Positions 1-10,149 are shown, counted from the stretch's first letter. The stretch: DNA of 64,000 nucleotides from Actinoplanes sp. DH11 (GCF_020873875.1 NZ_JAHWGU010000015.1:62001-126000), one strand, 5' to 3'. Numbers and translations are program-made. Notes: generated from the sequence alone by a model not told the origin.

Positions 1-15
1 GTACGTCGCGGCGCT

Positions 16-585
16 GTGGACCGCCGTCTAGGAGTGCCGGCAGTGCGGCGAGCAGCGGGAGGACTCCTCCTGCTGCTCGTCCTGCTGCTGAGCGGGTGCG
101 GCGGTGACACGGAGGTCGCCGCGCACAACGACACCGATGTGATGTTCCTGCAGATGGCCCTGGAGCAGATCGGCGAGGGCGAGCAGGTGGCGGCGGTCGC
201 CGAGAAGAGTGCGGTAAACCCCGAGATCCGTACCCTCGCCGCCGAGCTGCGTGGCCAGTGGCAGGTCGAGTCGGCTCGGATGCGCGACTGGCTGGCCGCC
301 TGGAAGCAGCCGGTGACCGCGCCGTCGGCGTCCGAGCTGCACGCCGGGCACGGTGCGCTGCACGCGCTGCAGGACGGCGACATCGCGGGCCTGCGTGCGG
401 CCAAGGGCACCGACTTCGACCGGATCGCCGTGGCGTTGCTGCTGGGGAACCTGCACAACACGATGGAGACCTTGCGGATGGAGGCGACCGGTGGCGCGTA
501 CCCGGAGGTGAAGAATCTGGCCCAATCGATGAGCACCACCCGGCAGGGGCAGATCCAGCGCCTTCTGGCGCTGGCCGCGGGCTGA
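16..585 (+). CDS. DUF305-like lipoprotein
   Basis: This 189-residue protein opens with a signal peptide and a lipobox (LSGC, lipidated Cys near residue 28), so it should be anchored to the outer face of the membrane. The mature part begins with an HNDTDVMFLQMAL stretch and has a second helix with LLLGNLHNTMETLRMEA, the two-helix pattern of the DUF305 (ferritin-like) family. In typical DUF305 proteins each of these helices carries a His-His pair thought to bind metal; here the first is replaced by EQIGEG and the second retains only one His, so metal binding may be altered. The start is GTG at 16; the gene is so near the window edge that its promoter is not visible. Family call is fairly safe, function unknown. 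Confidence 0.75.
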   Translation: MDRRLGVPAVRRAAGGLLLLLVLLLSGCGGDTEVAAHNDTDVMFLQMALEQIGEGEQVAAVAEKSAVNPEIRTLAAELRGQWQVESARMRDWLAAWKQPVTAPSASELHAGHGALHALQDGDIAGLRAAKGTDFDRIAVALLLGNLHNTMETLRMEATGGAYPEVKNLAQSMSTTRQGQIQRLLALAAG

Positions 586-606
586 AAACGCATTGACCAG
601 CATCGG

Positions 607-612
607 TACGGT
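607..612 (+). promoter_or_regulatory. -10 element of a leaderless GNAT gene
   Basis: TACGGT lies six bases before the ATG at 619, the spacing expected when transcription starts at the A of the start codon. No Shine-Dalgarno sequence is visible. There is no convincing -35 box, which is common in GC-rich actinobacteria. Confidence 0.5.
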
Positions 613-618
613 GTCGGT

Positions 619-1143
619 ATGCCCGAGTTGATCGCCCCCGACACCCGGCTGCACGCGGCCTGGCTCCGGTCCCGCGACGAGTGGGGCCGGGGCGTGCACC
701 AGCCCGGTTCGGGTCTGCGTGCCGGTGACGACGTGGACTCGCCCGCCGGTTTCGCCGCGTGGGTGCGGCGGCTGCGCACGGAGGAGGACACTTCGGTGCG
801 GCCGGCCGAGGGGCTGGTGCACTGCACGTACCGGTGGCTCGTCGAGGGGGACCGGGTGCTCGGCACGATCTCGCTGCGGCACGAGCTGAACGATTTCCTG
901 TTCCGGGCGGGCGGCCACATCGGGTACGGCGTACGCCCCTCCGCCCGCCGCCGCGGCCTAGCCTCGTGGGCGCTCGGCGAGATGCTGGGCGTGGCCCGCG
1001 GGCTCGGCCTGGAGCGGGTGATGATCAGTTGTGACGTCACGAACGCGGTGTCGGCGCGGCTGATCGAACGGCACGGCGGTGTTTTCGACGACGTCCGGGA
1101 CAGCGAGATCGGCACCGTGAAGCGCTACTGGATCGCCCTCTGA
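619..1143 (+). CDS. GNAT family N-acetyltransferase
   Basis: The 174-residue protein has the single-domain GNAT layout: a substrate-side N-terminal half, the strand IGYGVRPSARRRGLASWALGEML that forms the acetyl-CoA pyrophosphate loop (V-x-P-S-x-R-R-R-G-L-A), and the later strand VMISCDVTNAVSARLIERHGG, where the Asn and Arg fit the second CoA-binding motif. The order and the final FDDVRDSEIGTVKRYWIAL resemble uncharacterised actinobacterial RimJ/RimL-type acetyltransferases. The gene stands alone between the DUF305 lipoprotein and the sulfotransferase and appears leaderless. The acetyl acceptor cannot be read from the sequence. Confidence 0.85.
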   Translation: MPELIAPDTRLHAAWLRSRDEWGRGVHQPGSGLRAGDDVDSPAGFAAWVRRLRTEEDTSVRPAEGLVHCTYRWLVEGDRVLGTISLRHELNDFLFRAGGHIGYGVRPSARRRGLASWALGEMLGVARGLGLERVMISCDVTNAVSARLIERHGGVFDDVRDSEIGTVKRYWIAL

Positions 1144-1339
1144 CCGGAGCCTTCTTCACCGCGACGGTCCACATTGCCAGGTAATTCACAGCCCGTTAAC
1201 AGTGTGTACCCCTTGGCTGCACAGGGTATTTGCGGAATCTTTTTCTGGTCTCCATGATCGTGCCCCGGTGGCGACCGCCTCCCGCAGGCGGCCGCCCGGC
1301 AGGTGATCACGTCCCGGGCAGGCCAGGAAAGGAGTCACC

Positions 1340-2341
1340 GTGGTGAGTGACCGACCGATCTTCGTCGTCGGCTGTCCCCGTTCCGGCACGACGATGCTGC
1401 AGCTCATGCTGCACGCCCATCCGCGGATCGCGTTGCCGCCGGAGACCCGGTTCCTGCTCGCCGGATACAGCCGGCGCGCCGAGTTCGGCGACCTGACCGA
1501 TCCTGCCGCCCGCCGCGCCCTGGGGGAGTGGATCACCGGTACCCACCAGTTCGGCGACCTGGGCCTGGACCCCGGCGCGGTGGTGGAGGCGATCGTGGCC
1601 GGCCCGCCGACGCTCGGCTCGGCGTTCGGCACGGTCTTCAAGATGTACGCCGACCGGTTCGGCAAACCCCGCTGGGGTGACAAACGGCCGCTCTACCTGC
1701 GGCACCTGCCGACGATCCTGCGGCTCTTCCCGGACGCCCAGATCATCAACATCATGCGCGACGGCCGGGACTGCGTCTCCTCCCTGAAGGAGACCCCGTG
1801 GAAGCCGGCCGAGTTCGACACCCTCGTCGACTACTGGACGTACTCGGCGGACGCGTCGCTGCTGGCCGCCCGCCGGTACCCGGCGGACGTCTACCACATG
1901 GTCCGCTACGAGGACCTGGTCGCCGACCCGGAGCCGCACCTGCGCGCGATCTGCGCGTTCCTCGACGAGGACTTCGACCCGGCGATGACCCGGCCCCACC
2001 GGATCGCCTCGGTGGCGGTGCCGGAGTACAAGACGTGGCACACGATGACCCATCAGGAGCCGACGACCGAGCGCGTCGCGCGGTGGCGCAGCCGGCTCAC
2101 CGAGGAGGAGGTGCGCCGCTGCGAGACCGCGTTCGGTGACCGGCTCGCGAAGTTCGGCTACCGGCCGTCCCTGCCGGTGCCTCGCAGCGCCCGGATGCGT
2201 GCCGACGCCAAGCTGATCGCCCGGCACCGGCTGGGCCCGGCCCGCAGCGCCGCGCGGGAGCTGTGGACGCAGGTCCGCACGGGTCAGGGCGCCGAACCGC
2301 CGGTGGCGGCCCGCCTGACCACCCGGCAACGCACCGGCTGA
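1340..2341 (+). CDS. Sulfotransferase family protein
   Basis: Cytoplasmic 333-residue enzyme predicted to transfer sulfate from PAPS to a hydroxyl or amine. The N-terminal VVGCPRSGTTMLQLML is the 5'-phosphosulfate loop and IINIMRDGRDCVSSL near residue 135 is the 3'-phosphate-binding motif (conserved Arg and Ser). The central part (DKRPLYLRHLPTILRLFPDAQ, then VRYEDLVADPE) is typical of bacterial sulfotransferase_3-type proteins. A good AAAGGAG ribosome site at 1328-1334 points to the GTG at 1340; a second GTG follows immediately at 1343. The acceptor is unknown: no biosynthetic cluster surrounds it, so glycolipid, glycopeptide or small-molecule sulfation are all possible. Confidence 0.85.
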   Translation: MVSDRPIFVVGCPRSGTTMLQLMLHAHPRIALPPETRFLLAGYSRRAEFGDLTDPAARRALGEWITGTHQFGDLGLDPGAVVEAIVAGPPTLGSAFGTVFKMYADRFGKPRWGDKRPLYLRHLPTILRLFPDAQIINIMRDGRDCVSSLKETPWKPAEFDTLVDYWTYSADASLLAARRYPADVYHMVRYEDLVADPEPHLRAICAFLDEDFDPAMTRPHRIASVAVPEYKTWHTMTHQEPTTERVARWRSRLTEEEVRRCETAFGDRLAKFGYRPSLPVPRSARMRADAKLIARHRLGPARSAARELWTQVRTGQGAEPPVAARLTTRQRTG

Positions 2342-2368
2342 CCCCGGCGGCGGAAGGCGGGCGGGGGA

Positions 2369-3007
2369 TCAGCCGAGCAGGCGGCGCTCCCAGGCCCAGG
2401 CCGCGATCTCGACCCGGTTCCGGGTGCCGAGTTTCGCGTGCACGCTGCCCAGGTGCGTCTTCACCGTCCCCACCGAGATGAACAGCTCGGTCGCGATCTC
2501 CGCGTTGGTCGCGCCGCGCGCGGTCAGCCGCACCACGTCCAGCTCCCGCGGCGACAGACCGCCGTCCTCCGCCGGCTGCGCGGGGGTGGCGAGGTGCTTG
2601 AGCAGGCGTACGGTCACCGACGGGCTGATCAGGGCATCCCCGGAGACGGCCGCCCGCACCGCCTCGACGAGCAGCGCCGGGCCGGAGTCCTTGAGCAGGA
2701 AGCCGGCCGCGCCGTTGCGCAGTGCCGCGTGCACGTACTCGTCGAGGTCGAACGTGGTGACCACGACGACCTTGACCGGGTCGGCCACGTCCGGCCCGGC
2801 GAGCAGTTTGAGCGCCTGGAGCCCGTCCATCTTCGGCATCCGGATGTCGAGCAGCGCCACGTCGGGCCGCAGCCGCCGGGCCGCGGCGACCGCCTCCACG
2901 CCGTCGGCGGCCTCACCGACCACCTCCATGTCCGGCTGCGCGCCGATGATCATGCCGAAGCCGGTGCGGACCATGGCCTGGTCGTCGGCGATGAGAACGC
3001 GAATCAA
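2369..3007 (-). CDS. NarL/LuxR-type response regulator
   Basis: A 212-residue two-domain response regulator. The receiver domain has the acidic pair in VLIADDQAM, the phospho-acceptor Asp in DVALLDIRMPKMDG and the conserved Lys in FLLKDSGP. The C-terminal LuxR-type helix-turn-helix follows a glycine-rich linker (LSPRELDVVRLTARGATNAEIATELFIS...VKTHLGSVHAKLG). It starts with ATG at 3007 and lies 49 bp downstream of the sensor kinase stop, so the two are one operon. The kinase is divergent from an ABC exporter, and in this common actinobacterial arrangement the pair usually controls the neighbouring exporter; that is inferred. Confidence 0.92.
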   Translation of the reverse strand: MIRVLIADDQAMVRTGFGMIIGAQPDMEVVGEAADGVEAVAAARRLRPDVALLDIRMPKMDGLQALKLLAGPDVADPVKVVVVTTFDLDEYVHAALRNGAAGFLLKDSGPALLVEAVRAAVSGDALISPSVTVRLLKHLATPAQPAEDGGLSPRELDVVRLTARGATNAEIATELFISVGTVKTHLGSVHAKLGTRNRVEIAAWAWERRLLG

Positions 3008-3056
3008 CGTGACACCTCGGTGGAAGCAGCGATGAGCGGGTGGGCGGGCGAGCGGG

Positions 3057-4205
3057 TCAGGAGAGCGGCAGGGCCACGTCGACCACCCAGCCGCCGTCGA
3101 CCCCCGGGCCGGCGGAGAACTGGCCGCCGACGGCCCGGACCCGTTCGGTCAGTCCGGCAAGACCGTACCCCGGCCGGTCGCGGGGCCCGGCCGGACGGGG
3201 CGGCGGCCCGTCGTTCGCGATCCGGACCAGCAGCTGGGTGTCGGTGCGTCGCAGCCAGACGTCGACGACGGAGGACTGCCGGGCGTGCTGGCGGACGTTG
3301 GTGAGCGCCTCCATCACCACCCGGTAGGCCGAGGTGGACACCTCCACCGGCAGCCCGGCGCCGTCGTCGCCGCCGGTGTCGAGCCGGGCGGGCAGCCCAC
3401 CGGCGGCGGTGAACTGCTCGACGAGCGCGGGCAGGTCGCCCACGCCGGCGACCGGGGCGAGCGGCGCGTCCGGCCGGGATTCGGGGTCGCGCAGCACGCC
3501 GACCATCCGCCGCATCGACGCCATCGTCTCGGCGCCGGCGTTCTCGATCTGTTCGAGGGCCAGCAGCACCCGTTTCGGGTCCTGCTCGGCGATGAACCGG
3601 GCGCCCTGTGCCTGCACCACGATGCCGGTGACGTGGTGGGCGATGAAGTCGTGCAGGTCGCGGGCGAACTCGGCGCGCTGCTCCGCGCGTACCGTGTCCA
3701 AAGCTCGCCGCCGCGCGTTCTCCATGTTCCGCAGGGTGACGCCGGCGCCGATGGCGCCGGCCACGCCGAGCGCCTGGACCAGGCCGAACGTGACGTAGAT
3801 GGCGGAGCCGCCGGCGCGCAGCGGCATCGCCGCGACCGCCAGCCCGACGAAGAGCAGCGACCCGACCGCCCAGGCGGGCCGGGCGTTGCGGGCCACCACG
3901 GCGGCCACCACGAGGAACGCGGCCGACTCGGCGAGGCCCCACAGGCTGCCGTAGTAGTCGTGGGTCATGGCGAGCAGCGCGGTGATCGTCAGCGAGATCG
4001 TGGAGACGACGATCGCGGCGACCGGCAGCGTGCGCGAACCGGGCTTGTGCCGGGGCAGCCAGACGGCGGCGACGGCCATCGGGGTCGCGATCAGGGCCAG
4101 GGCGAACGGGCTGCTGCCGAGACCACCGCCGATGTCGATGATGCCGAGCAGCGCCAGGACGCCGAGGGCGGCGACCTGGCCGGCACGAATGAGGATGCGG
4201 TTCAT
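3057..4205 (-). CDS. NarL-family sensor histidine kinase (HisKA_3)
   Basis: The ATG at 4205 gives a 382-residue kinase. The open frame continues upstream but without a plausible coding N-terminus. The first ~140 residues are mostly hydrophobic, enough for about five membrane helices with very short loops, so the sensing part is in or near the membrane. The HisKA_3 dimerisation helix carries the phospho-His in FARDLHDFIAHHVTG. The ATPase domain has the N-box EALTNVRQHARQ and the G-box GYGLAGLTERVRAVGG. This is the DesK/LiaS-like 'intramembrane-sensing' class that often monitors envelope stress. It pairs with the regulator downstream and is divergent from the ABC exporter at 4354-7631. Confidence 0.92.
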   Translation of the reverse strand: MNRILIRAGQVAALGVLALLGIIDIGGGLGSSPFALALIATPMAVAAVWLPRHKPGSRTLPVAAIVVSTISLTITALLAMTHDYYGSLWGLAESAAFLVVAAVVARNARPAWAVGSLLFVGLAVAAMPLRAGGSAIYVTFGLVQALGVAGAIGAGVTLRNMENARRRALDTVRAEQRAEFARDLHDFIAHHVTGIVVQAQGARFIAEQDPKRVLLALEQIENAGAETMASMRRMVGVLRDPESRPDAPLAPVAGVGDLPALVEQFTAAGGLPARLDTGGDDGAGLPVEVSTSAYRVVMEALTNVRQHARQSSVVDVWLRRTDTQLLVRIANDGPPPRPAGPRDRPGYGLAGLTERVRAVGGQFSAGPGVDGGWVVDVALPLS

Positions 4206-4353
4206 CGTGACCCAGCGTAATCGGTCGGTGCGGCCGCCCCATCGGCCGAAAGGCAGACCCCGCCCCGGCCGGAAGCCGGTCCGGCGGCCGATGTGAGCGC
4301 CGGACGTCTCGATCAAGCTCTGTTCGTCCGTTCCCAGCGTTCTTGGAGCTCCT

Positions 4354-5121
4354 ATGCAGACGCAGTCCTCACCCGTGGCCGGGCCGGACGCCCGTGCGGC
4401 GGTCGCGGCCGTCGACCTGGTCAAGGTCTACGGTTCCGGTGACACCGCGGTCCGCGCCCTCGACGGCGTGACAGTCGGGTTCGACCGTGGCCGGTTCACC
4501 GCGATCATGGGACCGTCCGGCTCCGGCAAGTCGACCCTGATGCACTGCCTGGCCGGCCTGGACACCGCGACCTCGGGCCGGGTGCTGCTCGGCGGCACCG
4601 ACCTGACGAGCCAGCCGGACCGGGTGCTGACCAAGGCCCGCCGGGAGCGGATCGGCTTCGTCTTCCAGTCGTTCAACCTGCTGCCGCAGCTCACCGCGGC
4701 CGCCAACATCACCCTGCCGCTGGACCTGGCGGGCCGGCGCCCGGACCCGGCGCTGTACGACCGGTTGATCACCGCGCTCGGCCTCGGCGGCCGGCTCACC
4801 CACCTGCCCAGCGAGCTCTCCGGCGGCCAGCAGCAGCGGGTCGCCCTGGCACGGGCGCTGGTGTCCCGGCCGGAGGTGGTCTTCGCCGACGAGCCGACCG
4901 GCAACCTGGACTCCCGGTCCGGCGCCGAGGTGCTGCGCCTGCTGCGGGACTCGGTGCGCGACCTGGGCCAGACCATCGTCATGGTCACCCACGATCCGGG
5001 GGCGGCGGCGTACGCGGACCGGGTGGTGCTGCTCGCCGACGGCCGGCCGGCCGGCGAGATCCACGAGCCGAACGCGGCCACCGTGACCGAGGCCCTGCAC
5101 CAGCTGGCGGCGATCCGATGA
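4354..5121 (+). CDS. ABC exporter ATPase (MacB/LolD type)
   Basis: A 255-residue ATPase with Walker [11 protein letters not shown]-loop [13 protein letters not shown], signature LSGGQQQR, Walker [14 protein letters not shown] and H-loop MVTHD. The EPTGNLDS sequence and the overall length are typical of the MacB/LolD/FtsE-like family that works with FtsX-type permeases rather than importers. Its stop codon overlaps the start of the permease by four bases (ATGA, 5118-5121), so the two are translationally coupled. The divergent two-component system suggests induction by an envelope-acting peptide or antibiotic, which is inference. Confidence 0.93.
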   Translation: MQTQSSPVAGPDARAAVAAVDLVKVYGSGDTAVRALDGVTVGFDRGRFTAIMGPSGSGKSTLMHCLAGLDTATSGRVLLGGTDLTSQPDRVLTKARRERIGFVFQSFNLLPQLTAAANITLPLDLAGRRPDPALYDRLITALGLGGRLTHLPSELSGGQQQRVALARALVSRPEVVFADEPTGNLDSRSGAEVLRLLRDSVRDLGQTIVMVTHDPGAAAYADRVVLLADGRPAGEIHEPNAATVTEALHQLAAIR

Positions 5122-7631
5122 ACCCGGTGCTGCGTACCCAGCTCGCCGGCGTCACCCGGCGCCCGGCCCGGATGCTGCTCACCGGCCTGGCCGTGCTCGT
5201 CGCGTCGTTCGTCGTCTACGCGACGGTGCTCGCCCAGCAGATCACCGAGCGCAGCGTGCTCAACGGGCTGAGCGGCACCCCCGAAGCCGTCGACCTGGTG
5301 GTCCGGGACGGCGTGCTCACCGCCGGGCAGCTGGGGCGGATCAGCGGGCTGACCGGCGTCGCCGAGACGGCCGGCCGCACCGAGGCCGGCCTCGGGGTGA
5401 ACGGTGACTACCTGGCGGTGCTCGCCGATCCCGGCTCCGGCCCGCTGAGCGTGGTCACCCTGAGTCAGGGGAGGTACCCGGACGGGCCCGGCCAGATCGC
5501 GGTGTCGCCGCGCACGGCCGAGCGGTTCGGCCTCGGCGTGGGCGCGACGGTCCCGGCCGAGGCGGGGGAGGGCCGCACGGTGCGCCTCCAGGTGGTCGGC
5601 GTGGTCACCCCACGCGACGATTTCGGGGCACAGGCGTACGCGGGAACGACCACCGTGACCACCCTGGCCGGCTCCGGCGTGCTGAACCAGATCGACGTCC
5701 GCCTCGACGGCGGCGCCGACGCGGGCGCGGTGCGCGACGAGATCGCCGCCCTGACCGCCGGTCGCGTCCCGGCCGGCGAGACGGCGCCTGAGGTGTCCAC
5801 CGGGGCCGACGTCCGGCTGGCCGAGGCCCGTGCGGCGGCCGCCGAGGTGACCCAGGTGTTCGCCGTGGTCGGCGCGTTCGTGCTGGTCGCCGTGATCGCG
5901 GCCGGCCTGATCGCGACGTCCACGTTCCGGATCGTCTTCGCCCAGCGGATGCGGCAGCTGGCCCTGCTGCGCGCGGTCGGCGCCGGCCGGGGCGCGCTGG
6001 CCCGGGCGCTGATCGCCGAGGGAGTCCTGACCGGTCTGGTCGCCGGGGTCGCGGGGGTGCTCGGCGCACTGCTGGCCGGGCACGCCCTCCCGCCCCTGCT
6101 GTCGCTGTTCGGCTGGAAGGTCGCCGCGCCCGGCTACCCGGTCGCGGCCGCTCTCGGCACCGTCGCGCTGGCCGTGCTGATCACCGTCGTCGCGGTCGGC
6201 GCCCCGGCCGTCTCCGCCGCGCGGGTGGCGCCGCTGGAGGCGTTGCGCAGTGCCGCGACGACCGGTGCGCGGCGTGGCATCGGCGGTCTGCGCTGGGCCA
6301 GCGGACTGCTTCTTGCCCTGCTCGCGGCGGGGGTGGCCGGTGTGGTCGTGCTGAACCTGCCCGGTTCGGACCCGACGGAGTACGACCCGATGCCGCTGCT
6401 GCTGGCCACCGTCGGCTCCGGCGGCCTGGCCTTCCTGGCGCTGATCACGCTCGGCCCGGCCCTGGTCCGCCCGGTGCTCGCGGTCACCGGCTGGCCGCTG
6501 CGCCGGCTCGGACCGGTCGGCCGGCTCGCGGTCGGCGGGATCGGCGGCAGCACCCGGCGGGCCGCGGCGGTGGCCGTGGTGGTGGCACTCGGCGTCACGA
6601 TGATCGCCGGGGTCCTGGTCGGTGGCGCCTCGGTGCGCACCCTCAGTGAGCAGGAGCTGGCGGCCTCGGCGCCGGCCGACTACGAGCTCGCCGCGGCGGA
6701 GGGCGCGGCGCTGCCGGCCTCGGCGGTGGACCAGGCCCGCAGCAGCACGGACCTGAGCCGGGTCACGCCGTACCGGCGGGTGGGCGCGGTGCGGGTCGGT
6801 GCGCTGGAGGATGTCGCCGCGACCGACCTGGCAATCACCGCGCTGCCCCGGCTGGCCGGGCTGGGCAGCACCTCGGGCACGGTCGGTGACCTGCGGCCGG
6901 GCACGGTGCTGCTGGCCCGGTACGTCGCGGACCAGGCCGGTCTGGGCACCGGGGACACGGCGGTGGTCTCGGCCGGTGGGCGTGCGGTGTCGCTGCGGGT
7001 GGTCGCGGTGCTCTCCGACATGGCGCCGCTGCACACCGGCCTGGTGGTGGACCCGGCCGATCTGACCGCCCTGGGGGCGCCGGCCGCGGCGACCGGGCTG
7101 CTCGCCGACGCGGCCCGCGACGGTGAGGACGGGCGCACCGCGGGGCTGCGGGCGCTGCGGCAGGTCACCGCCGGCCAGGAGGGTCTCGGCATCGCGGTGC
7201 TCGCCGACCAGCGCGACCAGCTGAACACGGCGCTCACCGTGCTGCTGGCGGTCGCCCTGCTGCTGATCGGGCTCACCGTGCTGATCGCGGTGGTGGGCGT
7301 GGGGGCGACGACCGCGCTCTCGGTGGTGGAACGGGTCCGGGAGTCCGGCCTGCTCCGGGCGATCGGGATGTCGCGCGGCGGGCTGCGGGCGATGCTCACG
7401 GCCGAGTCGGCCCTGTACGGCGTGATCGGTGCGACGCTCGGGCTGGCGCTGGGTGTCCCGTACGCCTGGCTCGCTCTCCAGGCGACCGGGGTGAACGCGC
7501 CGCTGACCCTGCCGGTGTGGCAGCTGGCCGCGGTGTTCGCCGCGCTGGTGGCGCTGACCGCGCTCGCCGGTGTGCTGCCGGCGCGCCGGGCCGCGCGGGT
7601 GAGCCCGGTGACGGCGCTGAGCACCGACTGA
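5118..7631 (+). CDS. FtsX-like ABC permease, duplicated fold
   Basis: An 837-residue membrane permease with two FtsX domains in tandem. One N-terminal helix (residues ~15-37) and a large extracellular domain are followed by three helices around residues 250-370, a central pair of helices near 395-450, a second extracellular domain, and three C-terminal helices near 705-830. Each FtsX domain ends in the characteristic conserved loop ([32 protein letters not shown]). This 8-10-helix duplicated form is the class found in bacitracin/peptide-resistance exporters and in actinobacterial lipid or peptide exporters. Substrate unknown. It is coupled to the upstream ATPase and is followed by a hairpin at 7673-7701. 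Confidence 0.92.
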   Translation: MNPVLRTQLAGVTRRPARMLLTGLAVLVASFVVYATVLAQQITERSVLNGLSGTPEAVDLVVRDGVLTAGQLGRISGLTGVAETAGRTEAGLGVNGDYLAVLADPGSGPLSVVTLSQGRYPDGPGQIAVSPRTAERFGLGVGATVPAEAGEGRTVRLQVVGVVTPRDDFGAQAYAGTTTVTTLAGSGVLNQIDVRLDGGADAGAVRDEIAALTAGRVPAGETAPEVSTGADVRLAEARAAAAEVTQVFAVVGAFVLVAVIAAGLIATSTFRIVFAQRMRQLALLRAVGAGRGALARALIAEGVLTGLVAGVAGVLGALLAGHALPPLLSLFGWKVAAPGYPVAAALGTVALAVLITVVAVGAPAVSAARVAPLEALRSAATTGARRGIGGLRWASGLLLALLAAGVAGVVVLNLPGSDPTEYDPMPLLLATVGSGGLAFLALITLGPALVRPVLAVTGWPLRRLGPVGRLAVGGIGGSTRRAAAVAVVVALGVTMIAGVLVGGASVRTLSEQELAASAPADYELAAAEGAALPASAVDQARSSTDLSRVTPYRRVGAVRVGALEDVAATDLAITALPRLAGLGSTSGTVGDLRPGTVLLARYVADQAGLGTGDTAVVSAGGRAVSLRVVAVLSDMAPLHTGLVVDPADLTALGAPAAATGLLADAARDGEDGRTAGLRALRQVTAGQEGLGIAVLADQRDQLNTALTVLLAVALLLIGLTVLIAVVGVGATTALSVVERVRESGLLRAIGMSRGGLRAMLTAESALYGVIGATLGLALGVPYAWLALQATGVNAPLTLPVWQLAAVFAALVALTALAGVLPARRAARVSPVTALSTD

Positions 7632-7672
7632 GCTCCGGCTGAGCGGCCCGGAAGCCCTGCCGGACGGCTGTC

Positions 7673-7701
7673 ACGCGGGCCCCGGCGACGGCGGCCCGCG
7701 T
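7673..7701 (+). terminator. Hairpin after the ABC exporter
   Basis: A 9-bp perfect inverted repeat (ACGCGGGCC at 7673-7681 and GGCCCGCGT at 7693-7701, 11-base loop) lies 42 bp beyond the permease stop. There is no T-tract, which is usual for actinobacterial terminators. Confidence 0.5.
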
Positions 7702-7809
7702 CACCGGGCGCTCACAGATAACGATCTTTCGATCCGGGCGCCCGGTGGAGCGGACGGTCCGGTAGCGTTCACGCCCGCATGAGCTTCTTTCACATGGGGG
7801 ACCGGGTTG

Positions 7810-10143
7810 ATGAATCGACGGCTGGCCATCGGATTGGGTACCGCCGCGGCGGTGCTGGGGGCCGGCGGGGGCGTCGCCGTGCTGGCCTGGCCGGACGCGA
7901 CGGAACCCACGTCCGCGGCGGCGGCGGGCGCGGAGGCGGTCACCGTCCTGGCGCCGGACCCGGCAGCCACCCCGCCGAAGATCAAGACTGAGCTGAACAC
8001 CGTCGACATCGCCGCGCCCGCCGGTGGCGGCGACGTGGACGTCCCCGAGCGGGAGACGAAGCGGTTCAGCCTGCTCGGCATCACCTGGTCCGACCCGGCC
8101 GCCGCGCCGAAGGGCACGATCCAGGTCAAGACCCGCGGCGTGGCCGGCGGCAAGTGGACCGGCTGGCAGAGTCTGGAGCGCTCGGACGACGAGCCGGACG
8201 GCGCCGAGGCGGCCGACTCCGGCCGCCGCGGCAGCACCGTGCCGATCTGGGTCGGCCCCTCCGACGGCGTCGCCGTCCGGATCGCCGGCGCCGGTGACGG
8301 GCTGCCGAGGGGCATGCGCCTCGACCTGGTCGACCCGGGTTCGCCGAGCGGCGGTGCCGGTGGTGGAGCGGCCGTGACCGAGAGCCCGTCGCCGGAGCCG
8401 AGCGTCTCGTCCGCCGACCCGGCGCCGACGACCGACGCGCCGGCCGAGCCGACCGGGACGGCCGAGCCGGCGGAGACCACCGAGGCGCCCGCCGAGCCGG
8501 TGGCGCCGAGCGCGACGACGGCCGGGCCCGAGGAGACCACCGAGGCGCCGGCCGCGACGACGGCGCCGGCGCCGGCCGCGACGACCGCGAAGCCGTCCGC
8601 GCCGGCCAGTCCCGGCGCGCGGGCGAACACCGTCGCGCCGTCGGCCGCGCAGGCCCGGCCGCAGTTCCCGGCGTATGTCAGCCGAGCCGGCTGGAGCGCC
8701 GACGAGCGGATCGTCAAGTCGATCTCCAAGGGCACCGAGGTGCGTGCCCTCTGGGTGCACCACACGGCGACCACCAACGACTACGCCTGCGCCGACTCGG
8801 CGGCGATCGTCCGGAGCATCCAGACCTTCCACGTGAAGAGCAACGGCTGGTCCGACATCGGCTACAACTACTTGGTCGACAAGTGCGGCAAGCTTTACGA
8901 GGGCCGCAAGGGCGGTGTCGAGGAACCCATCGTCGGCGCGCAGACCCAGGGCTTCAACACCAACTACGCCGGCATCGCGGTGATCGGCGACTTCCGGTAC
9001 CAGGCGTCCAGCAGTGCGATCGAGACGACCATCGCGCAGGTCGCGGCGGCCCGGCTCACCAAGTACGGCTACAACCCGGCCAGCACGGTGACCGTCAAGG
9101 CCGGCTCGACGAACGACAAGTTCAAAATCAACGACTCGGTGACCCTCCAGCGGATCTCCGGTCACCGGGACGGCGACGCCACCGTCTGCCCGGGCGACAA
9201 CCTCTACACCCGGCTCGGCGCCATCCGCTCCCGTGCCACCCAGCAGGTCACCGGACTGACGCTGAAGGTGAGCGGTGGCGGGGTCAAGAACAACGCGTAC
9301 TACGTCAAGAAGACCGCCGGGCTGAGCTGGTCGCTGAGCACGCCCACCGCCAACCTGGCCCGGTTCGAGGTGTACGTCGACAACCGCAAGGTCAGCACCC
9401 CGGCCGCGGCCGCCCGCTCGGCGAGCGTGATCCTGACGCCGGGCCGGCACACCGTCGCCGTCCGCGCCGTGCACGTCTCCGGCCTCGGCAGCCAGGTCGG
9501 CGCCACCGTGTACAGCGATGTCACCGTGCCGGCGTGGACCGCGGGCATGGCGGTCAACCTGCGTACCGGCACCTACAGCACCACGTCGGCACCGGTCACC
9601 CTGACCCTGTCGGCGAAGGACAACCTCGCCTTCACCGGGTTCACCGTGACGTCACCGCGCCGCGCCGCGCTCGGCCCGGCCACCAGGGCCTGGAACACCA
9701 CGGTCAAGCCGGGCACCTCGACCTACACGGTCACCGCCCGGGACCTGTCGGGCAACGCGAAGACGGCGCAGATCAAGCGCAAGGTGTCGCTGCTCGCGGA
9801 CACCTCGGCGAAGAAGACCGGTGCGTGGACCACGGTGAAGAAGCCGGCGCACCTGAACGGCAAGGCGCTGTCAGCCTCCGCCAAGGGCCGGAAGCTGACC
9901 TGGACGTTCAGCGGCCGGACCGCCGCGCTGCTGTTCTCCAAAACCGCCAAGTCCGGCAAGGTGGCGATCTGGGTGGACGGCAAGAAGGTCAGCACGGTCG
10001 ACCTGCGGTCCAGTAAGAACGCGTACCGCCAGGCGGTCTGGACCCGGAACCTGTCCAACGGCAAGCACAAGATCATGATCGAGGTGCTGGGCACCTCCGG
10101 CCGCCCGACGGTCATCTCGGACGGCCTGGTCTTCGGCAACTGA
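7810..10143 (+). CDS. Secreted PGRP-type N-acetylmuramoyl-L-alanine amidase
   Basis: A 777-residue secreted cell-wall hydrolase. An RR-containing signal peptide (MNRRLAIGLG...) leads to an N-terminal β-rich region, then a Thr/Pro/Ala/Glu linker (about residues 180-280). The amidase_2/PGRP domain spans roughly 285-485, with zinc ligands visible in WVHHTATT, ISGHRDGD and TVCPGD and the GYNYLVDKCGKLYEGR core. Two Ig-like repeats follow (about 490-650), then a final ~110-residue β-sandwich module (TGAWTTVKKPAHLNGKALS...DGLVFGN) that looks like a carbohydrate-binding domain. ATG at 7810 is preferred over the adjoining TTG because GGGGGA precedes it. It stands alone and probably cleaves peptidoglycan stem peptides. 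Confidence 0.9.
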   Translation: MNRRLAIGLGTAAAVLGAGGGVAVLAWPDATEPTSAAAAGAEAVTVLAPDPAATPPKIKTELNTVDIAAPAGGGDVDVPERETKRFSLLGITWSDPAAAPKGTIQVKTRGVAGGKWTGWQSLERSDDEPDGAEAADSGRRGSTVPIWVGPSDGVAVRIAGAGDGLPRGMRLDLVDPGSPSGGAGGGAAVTESPSPEPSVSSADPAPTTDAPAEPTGTAEPAETTEAPAEPVAPSATTAGPEETTEAPAATTAPAPAATTAKPSAPASPGARANTVAPSAAQARPQFPAYVSRAGWSADERIVKSISKGTEVRALWVHHTATTNDYACADSAAIVRSIQTFHVKSNGWSDIGYNYLVDKCGKLYEGRKGGVEEPIVGAQTQGFNTNYAGIAVIGDFRYQASSSAIETTIAQVAAARLTKYGYNPASTVTVKAGSTNDKFKINDSVTLQRISGHRDGDATVCPGDNLYTRLGAIRSRATQQVTGLTLKVSGGGVKNNAYYVKKTAGLSWSLSTPTANLARFEVYVDNRKVSTPAAAARSASVILTPGRHTVAVRAVHVSGLGSQVGATVYSDVTVPAWTAGMAVNLRTGTYSTTSAPVTLTLSAKDNLAFTGFTVTSPRRAALGPATRAWNTTVKPGTSTYTVTARDLSGNAKTAQIKRKVSLLADTSAKKTGAWTTVKKPAHLNGKALSASAKGRKLTWTFSGRTAALLFSKTAKSGKVAIWVDGKKVSTVDLRSSKNAYRQAVWTRNLSNGKHKIMIEVLGTSGRPTVISDGLVFGN

Positions 10144-10149
10144 CGGTCG

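Noticed and set aside
4428-7034. An 868-residue minus-strand open frame opposite the ABC exporter
   Set aside because: It is rich in Arg, Gly, His and Pro with no domain, lies wholly antisense to well-supported genes, and is the usual by-product of GC-rich third positions.
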